NCBI GenBank assembly: GCA_036897445.1
Contig: JAYMTL010000138.1
Span: forward strand, 1 to 50,536
Length of the DNA: 50,536 nucleotides
Reading direction: 5' to 3'
Source: Pelargonium tetragonum
Taxonomy: Eukaryota > Streptophyta > Magnoliopsida > Geraniales > Geraniaceae
How positions within the stretch are numbered: position 1 is the first letter of the stretch; each line of letters begins with the position of its first letter. Position numbers and translations under genes: made by a program. Positions 25,725 to 35,180 of this stretch are shown here, one piece after another. Below the pieces are notes generated by a model. It saw only the letters and a program-made list of their open reading frames with translations. It did not search any database and had not been told where the DNA came from.

Positions 25725-25797
25725 GGGTGTATAGCTCAGTCGGTAGAGCACGGGGCTCTTAACTGAATGGCCATATGTTCAAGTCGGATCACTTTTG
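25725..25797 (+). pseudogene. decayed tRNA-Lys (anticodon CTT)
   Basis: The layout of a tRNA is complete to the base: acceptor 5' strand at 25725-25731; D-stem GCTC/GAGC at 25734-25737 and 25746-25749 around AGTCGGTA; anticodon loop CTCTTAA at 25756-25762; five-base variable region; T-loop TTCAAGT at 25778-25784. TAGCTCAGTCGG is a perfect A-box and GTTCAAGTC a good B-box. The stems are damaged: the anticodon stem keeps one Watson-Crick pair and one wobble pair, the T-stem about four of five, the acceptor two Watson-Crick pairs plus wobbles. Several losses fit C-to-T change. The 5' half is close to plant mitochondrial tRNA-Lys as I recall it, but the CTT anticodon fits a nuclear gene. It is probably not a working tRNA. 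Confidence 0.65.
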
Positions 25798-27376
25798 TGT
25801 CCGTAATAGAGTCCCATATCTAGAAGGTTAGCCTTGTATTTCTTTTTGATAAAATTATTAACTCACTCCTAAATTAGCACATAAGCCCTTTCCGAGAGTC
25901 CCCTAACCGCAAAAAGGGTTTTCGAGTTCTAGAGAGAGCGGGTACCTATAAAAAAACATTAGAAAATTTTCATTATTCACTTGGGAATGAATACCCGTAG
26001 AGTTAGAATAGAGGATCTTTAGCATTCTTAGTCTCTACCATGACCCTTTCCCAATAGAAGATTGGATTGTAGAATATAAGTATACAAAAATCAGTCCAAA
26101 TCAAAGGCATTCCAGTTAGTAATAGCTATTCAATTCAAGGAAGATTTTTAAAGAATTTTAATAATACAACATAGAGGGACTCTTGCTAATTACAACAATT
26201 AAGCACTCCCCTTTATCAATAACAGTAAAAAGGTTCTAGATTTATACAACGTTCCTCCTTTTATTATATAATGGAGAAGTCTTAGAATAGGAACAGCTCA
26301 CAACTTCTAATTAACTGTTGTAAACCTCTTAAACAAAGGAATATAAGAGCTCAGGACTCAGTTCCCTATTCCTTCAAAGTGAACCTAAACCGAAATTCAG
26401 GAAGGAACTTCTTAACCATTTAAAGTAAGGATTTCCAATAAAACTACTCAAGGGGGATGACTTAAAAGGGATTCTTGCTTAAGGGCCCCTATGAGTTCCA
26501 TTACTCGTCGAAGTACTTTTCATAACTTAAGCGTAAAAATGAAATTGGGCGTAGCAGATATTCCCGACTTTAGAGAGCTTTACTACTCTTTCATTATAAC
26601 CGACCAAAAAGTCCCGCAGTAAAAACCGACTTGCACTAAACTCTTGGGAGCCCTTTCCTTTACGAGAATTAGAAATGAAACTAAGGTTTGTAATTTATAT
26701 CTTTATACTGTACTAAAGGGATCCTGTTACTAAATACGGAACCAACTATAGATAGAGGAATGTCATTAAGAGTAGAATAGAGAGAGCGCAAGAAATTTAG
26801 AAAAAAACGTAAAGTGAGTCATAAAAGAAAAAGTTTCTTTTGGGGTTCGGTCTCTCTATATGGTTTACCAAGTCCTATAGTAAGCGTAATTTTACATGCC
26901 ACATAAAATTTATTATATACGCCGATATACTGGAATAGACTACAATAACAATTAGAACAACTTTTCCTAATCTATATAAGTAAGAAGTAAGTAGTCTATA
27001 AGACTCAAATACTAAAGTACGTTACACTAGCTCCATAAGGAACTCCTGCCCTCCCTATAGCTAACAAAGCTCCTAAAGACTCTAAAGAATTTTTTTTGTT
27101 ATAAGGTATCTATGTACTATCTAGAATACTTCCTACATTATACTCCTTCTTCCCTAAAGACCATCCCAGGTATTCCCCAAATTACTAATTAGGAGTGCGT
27201 ATAGCTAGGCATCTCTTTTTTATTGAGATTAAGAGTACTATCAAGCTAATAAACAGGTTAGCCGAAGTCATAAGAAAAACGAAGAGTGACAAACAGGTTA
27301 AGAAGAAGTAGTAAAAAAAGTCAAGAATAGTATATTAGTGTTCCTATAGTGTTATGTGTGTATGTCTATTCAAAGA
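25798..27376. other. gene-empty AT-rich stretch
   Basis: No gene is recognised. About 26940-27310 has the R3-like A/C-rich texture. A plus-strand frame over 27015-27310 ends in a Lys-rich stretch about 70 bases before the motif at 27380, but it is interrupted and its open runs are within chance, so I do not call it a gene. Confidence 0.5.
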
Positions 27377-27400
27377 CTATTAATTACATTACCTCCGCAC
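27377..27400 (-). repeat. dispersed motif, copy 6 (24-base extended form)
   Basis: On the minus strand this is the same 24 bases as 15931-15954, with the core AGGTAATGTAATTAA at 27380-27394. Past the TAG comes TCTTTGAAT, similar to the tail of the copy at 22911. Confidence 0.75.
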
Positions 27401-29312
27401 TCTGTCAATAAGACAATAAGAGCAGTCGTCTCTAGTATCTCAAAGGCACTAAGCTCCCGTGTCAGTAACTCCAAAGGACCTGAGAGATATACCTAAAACA
27501 GCTAAGACTTATACTACCTACCAAAGGGCTTACTAATAAAAAAGAATTATAGAATACTCTCTATCTTCTCTCTGAAAACTACTTACAAGAATAGACTTTC
27601 CTAGATAGGGAATACAAAAGGTACACTGGTTATAGTCAGTCTAGGCAACAAGGGCCCGCAGACAGGCTACCCTTTCGTTTTAAAACAATAACTCATTTTT
27701 ACACCCTTTAAATTTCGCACGAAATAAGAAACTCAATTTCCGAGTAAGAAAATAGGGAACCTTTAGTATCTATGCGAACACATTCTGCATAAACTTTAGC
27801 CTTTTTGAGAGATGGACTATATTCCTATAATATTCGAGAAAGCACCCCTGAAATTCCGCTGGGTCCTAATAATTAGGATCAACTTTTAACAGCAATACCA
27901 GGATAACACAACAAAAGATTTTATAGAGACTGCTGACGATTAGAACCCATGCTACGAAGCGGTACCCATCTTAGTCCAGTACTTTAAGGATTTCCTGAAG
28001 CTTGCTGCACTGCCCTAATCCATAGAATAAGTGGATTTAGTACCCGCTTCTTACTAGAAAACTTCCTACTAAAACTTAGTTTAGGAGATATTTGGCTAGG
28101 CAAAAGCCGGGGCATTTGTACTTTAGGATTTTAGGACTTAGGTAAAATGCCTACAATCAGAGCAGGATTTTCTAAGAAGTAGGAGCTTAGCTAGTATTGA
28201 ACGGGATTTATAAACTAAAAGTAGCTTGGCTTCGCTTTTCAGTTGTTAAAGAATCTCTTTATCTTAGGAATCTAGAAACAGTAAAAAGTAGGGGGGAATT
28301 CTAAGAGGGAAAATGCGGTAAATTTAAATATAGAGAGGAGAGAGGTCCCAAGAGCCCCTGGTATAGAAAATTCACCTTAAACTCCAAACTTGTGATAAAA
28401 GGAAAATGAAACAATAACTTGAGGGTTGCGTTGGGTTGCATAAGACTAAGAAAGCGAGACTCTAACCACTGAGTTAAGTGGGCCAAACTAAGGGAAGAGC
28501 AGAGTAAGAAAATATTAAGACCGAACCTCTTATATCTTATAAAATAGAGTTAAGTATAAAAAATAGAAATCTCTCCGTAGCAGCCTATCAGACAGAAGAG
28601 TGGCTCTAAGAAATCAAAGTCTTAGTTATAACCTAGAGTCCCTCCGTGTAGGATACAGATTCCAAATAATGCAACACTCTTTAATTGAAACTTGCACGCG
28701 TCTTGTTTAAACAATTACTTTCTTAGCAAAAAGGAGTAAGGGCTTAACTTACTTCGTAGAGGTCCTACTTGTATATAAATGCAGAACTTAACAGTAACAT
28801 AGCATAACTAGGTTAAGTATTAATCTCCAATACCTGACATTTCTAATAGCTTGGTAACCCCTTAATAAGAGTACTTTTCCTTTATACATAGCGAGGTTTC
28901 CTAGGACCCTTCGCTGCTAGGAGAGAGGAAGTGGAGTAGCCCTTTTTAAAGGGGAACTCTTTTAGTCGTTTTTTCTTTTCTAAGAAACTAACTTCTTTAA
29001 CAAAGTAATATATAGGACTCCCTGCAACGCATAGTCTAAAGACTCTTTGCCTTATTTTTTTAAGGCACAACTTATACTCTGATATAAAAACTCAATCACG
29101 CAGTCCGCTCAGGAATATAAAAAAATCCTTAATGCACTACTCCGTTTCTACTCCAAGTTGCAGTAAAGGAAAAGTGTGTTGCCCACCTACAAGGAGGCCC
29201 CTTTATATAGGTAAAAGCGCTCCTAAATTCGTCAATATATATAGCGTGCAGGAAGAAGCGTAACCTAGAGTTATCAACACCAAGATCTTTCTGAGTAGAA
29301 GTGAAATCAACA
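27401..29312. other. gene-empty AT-rich stretch
   Basis: Nothing is recognised apart from a tRNA-like fragment at 28444-28484. Two minus-strand frames of about 61 codons (28486-28301 and 29070-28882) are open without any family signature. Confidence 0.55.
28444..28484 (-). pseudogene. 5' half of a tRNA-like sequence (tRNA-Met-like)
   Basis: Read on the minus strand, CACTTAACTCAGTGGTTAGA followed by GTCTCGCTTTC matches the 5' half of plastid elongator tRNA-Met closely, as I remember that gene. The AACTC/GAGT D-stem and GTGGTTA loop agree. The T-arm and 3' acceptor cannot be found downstream, so only about 40 bases survive. A nuclear tRNA with G-to-A and C-to-T changes (GCTC to ACTC, GAGC to GAGT) would look the same. 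Confidence 0.4.
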
Positions 29313-29335
29313 CTTTCTTAATTGCATTACCTCTT
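29313..29335 (-). repeat. dispersed motif, copy 7 (23-base extended form, C variant)
   Basis: Inverted exact match of 24279-24301, with the core AGGTAATGCAATTAA on the minus strand at 29318-29332. If the two are terminal inverted repeats, they would bound about 5.06 kb that includes the tRNA-Lys relic and another motif copy. I see no convincing target-site duplication beside them. Confidence 0.75.
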
Positions 29336-29759
29336 TTAGCAGTAGTTTACGGCTTTCATTTCAGTTTTAAATAGACAATTTTAGAAAACCGCGAGGTTTC
29401 AAATCACACAAATTACCACTTGATAAAGACCCTTTTAACTACTCAAACGGGATTTCTATTTAGTATTAAAAATTTTGGGTAACTTAAACTCCAAGTCAGA
29501 AAAGGCCTTAATTGTTAAAGCGGGAAAAATTTTGTGTACCCTTAACCTCAACTTCTTATTCCTTTCGGTTGCGCTAGAATTGGGGGCTCCTTTATTCTTT
29601 TTTAAGAAAATACATTCAAGGGGTTCTCACCAAAATAGCTCGTAACCTTATTGTAGAGCTTTTTTAAGGTAGTTGGAGCTTAATATTGAGGGAACTCTGT
29701 GTTTTATAACTTCTAACAAAAAAGGTTCATTACTTAGTAGATATTTGATCTCGGGAAGC
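29336..29759. other. gene-empty AT-rich stretch
   Basis: Nothing is recognised between the motif at 29313 and the compositionally distinct block that begins near 29760. Confidence 0.55.
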
Positions 29760-32700
29760 TCAAAATTCCGGGGATTTTTTTGTTTAGTTGCTGCTAAAGT
29801 CCTTTTGAGAGTATATTCATTCCTAGTATTTCTAGATCTAGACTAGATTTTCACTCTTAGCTTAGTGGGTAACAGAAACTCTATTTCTTATCTTTCTAGT
29901 AAGCCGGCAAAGATGAAATTCCAGGAATTGTATTCTTGAGAATGAAATTTCTTAGTATTCGAATTTATGATATTGCTTATGTATGAGCTTATAGAGGAAT
30001 CTCACTTTCATTGTTGGGATTGAATCAAGGGAAAGGAGTTTAAGAATTTGACTTTGTTATTGTGGCAGTAGCAGTTGAAAGTGAAAGCTTTGGAAGTCTA
30101 TGAGCAGGCAAAGCATCCTATTTTTTGTATTACTTTTAATAGATAATCGAATAAGGTGTATCCTGCAAAGTTTAGAGCATTAGTTTCTATTACCTTTGTT
30201 AATGTATTTGCATGAGGGAAGTTAGAGAAGTTGACAGTCCTTAGTCTTAGTGGTGTTGATGGGAAGTCCTTTGCTCTTTAGTCTTCTTTGACAATAGGAA
30301 AACCTGATTCTATTTGTTGTAGCAGGAGCTCTTCTAACTTCAACTTAGTTCTAAGCAGATAGATGGCATTGCTTCATTCAAAGTAGCTCTTGTAGCTTGT
30401 ACGCCGGCTCAGGATTGATTGGGACAGGACTGAGGATTGAGTTCCAGTTTAGTTAGTAATTTTAACAAGGAGTCAAATTCCCTAACCTTATTAGGTCTAA
30501 AGGATTGGGTAGATTCTTTCGATATTCAGGGTTGAGATGAGAGTCTATTCCAAGTCCTAGGATTTCGGATTTACCCTTAAAATCTTGTAGGAATCTTTCA
30601 TTTCTAGCTTTTGATATTGGATTCCAGGGAACTCCATTAATTGTAGCTTTGTTGACTAAAGGAGAAATTCCTTACCTTGTACAAGAGTACCCGTTAGTTG
30701 TTTAAGATTAAGAAGGGGTCAATAGAATGCCAGGTTTTATTTGCTTTGTTGTATTAGACATAAACCAGATTCTATTTACTTTGAACCTTTGAGAGTAGAA
30801 GCAATCCTAGGATTTCCCTTACCAGATTCTTTATAACTCTATTAATTGCAGCTCTTATTAGAGTGCTGAATTAGGTATTTAGAGTTGATTCCTTAGGTGC
30901 TGCTGAGTTAAAGAATGGATATAATGGAGGCTTCTCTTTCTTGTAAGCAAGTCTTGATGATAAGGTAAGAGTTTAAGTCTAAGAGAAGTTACAGGGATAA
31001 GGAAAGGAGCTTTTAGGAAAGTCAAGGTGTTCACAAGAATTGTAGCTTTGAGATAGATAGCAAGCGAATAAAGGTATTTGTATTAGTAACTGATTTAGTT
31101 CTTCCATTCGTTTAAGACAGAAACCTGATCTAGATTCTATTTCTTTGGAAAGTTTTTTTATCTTGGCATGATTCCGATATATCTGTTTAACTGGTGTTAT
31201 CCAATAAATAATAAGCCTTGGTCTTTGCTAGATGGAAAGCAGACTTTTGATGTTGCGACTAAAGGAGAAGCTAAGAATTCCTTAAATTAATGAGTTCCTG
31301 TTTAGTTGTTGTAGTGAAATGAATTATTCCAGAACTGAGTTTCTTTTACTTTGAGATTAGGGACTTACTCTGAATTGTTGCTCTTTCTGAAATAGGAAGT
31401 AAAGCAAAAGGGAATTTGCAAGTGTAGCTTTAGAGTATAGTCCTTATTGGGAAGTCTTTTCTGTTCTTGGAGTAGGTTTGAGTTCTTCATCAATACGGAT
31501 TCTATTTCCTTTTGAGTTATATTCCTAGAATTTCCCAGTTTACTTTAGGAACTTATTACTCTCTGAATAATTGTATTCCTTCTTGACTTTGATAGTTGTT
31601 CTTGGCTGCGAAGTAAAAGCTAGGAACTGAATAGGTATTAGTTGTTGAAACTAGGCTAGACTTATTGATTTACGGTAGACTTTAATCTAATTCTCTGTTT
31701 AGAAGAAAAAGAGAGTGAGAATTCTAATTCCAGGTCTTTGTATTCTGGTGAAAGCTATGATAGATACTTAAGCTTAGAGGAACTTTCATGTCTAAGAAAG
31801 AATATATACCGAGTTGAGATAGTTTAGCTCAGAATTGGTATTCTTTTATTCTGTAAGCTGGTAAAGTAAAGAAGGAGACTCTGAATCAAAGGAACTTAAG
31901 AATCGCTTATATAGAATAAACTTGAATTTATGTACGCTGGTTCAAATCGGAGTTCCTTTGTTTCGAAAAGCAAGTAAGTGCCTGACCCACTCTTATAAGA
32001 TGTGACAAGCTCTACCACTGACTTAGATTTATATCCACAATTTTGTATTTAGTTACAGCTTTGTATCTTCCCTCAGTCAATGTAAAGAAAGGACTGAAAG
32101 CGGCCTCCAGTCTAAACTCTTGAAATTGAAACAGAGTCCTTTAGTCTATACCAATTAGTACGTAGCCCTTATCATCGCCTGTCAGTCATTATCTTAAACA
32201 TTGTCAATAGAATAGAATCGTGTATCCAGAATCCTTGTCGATCGAGAGTTAGCAGCATTCGTTATCCTTAGCTTCAGTTTCTTCTCAGTATACCTCTTCC
32301 TTGTTGTGAGAAAGCTCAAAATAGATAGATTAAGTAAGCTGGCCACTTACTTATTCAACTCTATACTTTTTCTACTTACGTCTACCTATGCTCCTTCAGT
32401 TCTGACTCTTACTCAGTATTCTGCACTTTGTTTAGTAATCTCGTTTAGTCGTAGTAATCAGAATTCGAAATACCTTTCTTGCGTTTATAATAGATCGCCC
32501 TTTTCTGTTGAGTTGTACTTTTAATTACATTACCTTGCCAAAGTGGTTGCCTTTCGGATCCTTGCCCCTTTTCTCCTGTCATTCAACAGCTTAAGTCCAT
32601 CCCTTTACCAATCTCAATTCCTAAGCATTCTAGTAGAGGTTAGAAGAGGTCCCTTATTTGTCAAAGGATGACCGCCTCCGAGAAGGGGAGAATCACGCAA

Positions 32701-33300
32701 AAGCTGGCATACAAATATTAAAGGAATTGAAGCTAAACATATTTATGAACATGAGCTTAGAGGAATCTCACTTTCTAGTCTAAGCTAGTAACAGAATCTA
32801 GAAAGGGGAGTCCCGAGTGTAGGAAGGTCAATCTAGTCCAAGTCAGTTTACTTGTATCAGATCTTCTGTGTAACTCTATCTTTAGCCAGGAAATGTAGGA
32901 ATCTCTTGTAATGCTGTCCAAAGAAGGTACAGCTAAAAGGAGGACACTATAAGCTCTTTGTATTCTAAAGCAAGGTTCCTTCTGTGTAAAGATTCACTTG
33001 TCGAGGATAACAGAATTTGTATTAGTTTCATCTAAGCGGATAGCAAAGGGATAACACATAAACGGATTCTATTTCCTTTCCTTAGTGCTTAAAATTCTAA
33101 TGGAATATAGGGAAAAAGCATTAATCGATAAAACAGGAATCCCATAATCTATATCTACAGCTAACCGGCTACTGATTCTAGTCTAATGGGATAACAGATT
33201 CTATTTGTTAGAGACTCATCAAATTCTTAATCTTTAGTGTAACTATTTTAGGAGTTCACAAGATTCTTAATCTTAGAAGGAGGTTCCTGTACCTGTAATA
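29760..33300. repeat. compositionally distinct block with its own short repeated words
   Basis: In six hand-counted lines TpA/ApT is about 0.96 and (CpA+TpG)/(ApC+GpT) about 1.28, against 1.6 and 0.60 outside, and the plus strand is richer in T and G. GATTCTATTT occurs six times, always on the plus strand (30306, 30768, 31133, 31498, 33065, 33197). Longer pairs are TGAGCTTA(TA)GAGGAATCTC (29984 and 32752), TGTAGCTTGTAC (30390 and 33784) and AGTTGTTCTTGGCT (31594 and 33611). The repeated words fall in different minus-strand reading phases, which argues against one coding repeat. Minus-strand frames open for 65-75 codons exist, but about as many as chance predicts. The fading right edge and the class are uncertain. 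Confidence 0.5.
32521..32535 (-). repeat. dispersed 15-base motif, copy 8
   Basis: On the minus strand this is AGGTAATGTAATTAA, preceded by GCA and followed by AAGTAC. It is the only copy inside the RIP-poor block. It carries the T variant even though the surrounding sequence is not depleted of CpA. Confidence 0.7.
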
Positions 33301-35165
33301 AGTAACTTAAACTTAAGGAATTCTAGCTCTTGTCCTTAGAGTATAAACGTTCCCTGAGGAGGGGGTTATTCTTATTCTTGTGTTCTGTATTTTATATTCT
33401 GGGTTTTAGTTTGCGTGCAGCTGCAGGATAAGAGGTGCTTTCCAGAGTTAGTAGTTTATATCTTGAGAATTTGTATATTCCTTTGAGTTGAGGGTATAGT
33501 CCTAAGAACTTGATAGTGATGGATGGGAGGATATTACAGATAATTGTCTTCTTGTAGTAACAGGTTGTAAGGAATTAGGGATTAAGGAAGGAGCTAATGG
33601 TAAATTTGGCAGTTGTTCTTGGCTTTGTTGTAGTTTATCTTGATAAAGTTGGTATTCGGAATGTCCTTGTAACCCTGTGCAGCTAATGGGCAGGATCCAG
33701 TTGCTATTAGGAAGGTCTTGCTTTAGTACCGAGATAACTATAAAGTGGATAACAAAGAACAGATATCTGTATTTTTAGTATTTTGTAGCTTGTACTTGTA
33801 GGTAACTCAGGATTTTCTTAGGCGCACTCTCTTGCTAGGATCCGAGGTAATTCCTGTAGATAAAAAGACTCCGAATATCTCGCTAATTTAAAAATAAGCT
33901 AAGCAATGTCTACTTTTTAATATTAAATTGGGAAAGTCTTGCTCTGAGTTGGTGAGGTCTTTATGAGGAATTCCTTGTTATAGCCGAAATTTTAGTAGTA
34001 AGCTTATGGATATAAAATGCTGGAGTAGGGCGTTTAAGAATCCTTGGTATTTCAGGATAGAGTGTAAAAACCAGGAAGAAATTTTTGATAGCCACGAAGT
34101 TTCTATGAGTATTCCCTTTTTTAGTCAAAGTGTGGCATACTTTGGAAATCTTAAATGAAATGGTGATGAAATCCTATAACAAAAACTGAAAGCTCTGAGA
34201 TATAGAGAACCCCCTTTTGTTATGTCGGAGAATCCTCTAAGTTTTTATGTAGGCCGAAGTCTCTGCAGGGCATAACTCTTTCAAGAAGAAGCGTTTTTCT
34301 AATAAGTACATTTATTTCTAATAATTCCTTTTTAGGTAAGATTGCTATGCTGAAGTTAAGCTCTTCCTTTTGTTTTTGTGAAAAGTTTATTACGAATACC
34401 AGAAAATGAAAGAAGACCTTGTTTATTAAAAAAAGCACCTCTATTTAAGGATTTTAAGGTACTTACTTGATGCAATTCTAAAAAGTGTATCTTCAAAAAA
34501 TGAAAGTACAAAATACGATTTAGCACAAGAGAGATTTTAGGAGCGGTTCCTGCTGCTTAACAAAGTGGATTTCTATACTCAAACTTTGAACTAACTAGAG
34601 TGGCCAAAGAGTTTTCTTAAATAGAAGAGAAAGCTCCTCATAGAATAAGTTATAAGTTTTGCTTTTATTATGGATAAAAAAACGGAGCACTTATACGGCT
34701 ATGCTAACTGACTAAAAAAACACTTACTCTACCAAAGTGGATTATATGGATTCTTCCAATCTTTTGTACTTTTACAGGTTTAAAATACGTAGAGTGTAAA
34801 ACTCTGATTATAGCTTCTTAAAAAATTGGTTAGAACAAAGGACTTAACTCAGGTCGGCGGTTGGTTCAAGCCGTCTCCTAATAAATAAAAAGGATAATCC
34901 ATTGTAAAAGCCGCAACTATTTAAAATTCAGGAAATTCCCAAGCGGCTGGTTAGGAAGAAGTCCGGTTTACTTATTTTTAAGTGATTGCCTTAATTAATA
35001 AGAGAGGACCTTCTCATAAGTTATTCAATCAAGGATAAACACTGGCTTACCTTGTCACTACAAAATGTTACTTTTACAAAATTGAAATGAAAGGTTATAC
35101 TACATAGGGCAGGACTCTGAAATAAAAAATCGCTTAGAAAACTCTATTACACATTACTTAAATCA
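33301..35165. other. gene-empty AT-rich stretch
   Basis: No gene is supported. To about 33800 it still shares words with the block to the left. A 72-codon minus-strand frame (34438-34220) has no family signature. A tRNA-like fragment lies at 34826-34880. Confidence 0.5.
34826..34880 (+). pseudogene. tRNA-like fragment (possible tRNA-Phe relic)
   Basis: TTGGTTAGAACAAAGGACT is close to the D-loop to anticodon region of plant mitochondrial tRNA-Phe as I remember it, and GGTTCAAGCC is a good B-box. The distance from the D-loop GG (34828) to the base before TTCAA (34864) is 36, right for a D-loop with GGTTA. The anticodon and T-stems do not pair, and the 5' D-stem is displaced by inserted bases. 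This is a decayed relic at best. Confidence 0.3.
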
Positions 35166-35180
35166 AGGTAATGTAATTAA
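35166..35180 (+). repeat. dispersed 15-base motif, copy 9
   Basis: AGGTAATGTAATTAA, preceded by TCA and followed by GGGAC. The flanks match no other copy. Confidence 0.7.

Noticed and set aside
27015-27310. Plus-strand frame ending in a Lys-rich tail close to a motif copy
   Set aside because: It is interrupted, and the length of its open runs is within chance. There is no recognisable domain.
29900-33060. Several minus-strand frames open for 65-75 codons that read like protein
   Set aside because: With about 6-7% stop codons, roughly this many open runs are expected in 3.5 kb over six frames, and the repeated words inside fall in different phases. I could not distinguish decayed coding sequence from chance.
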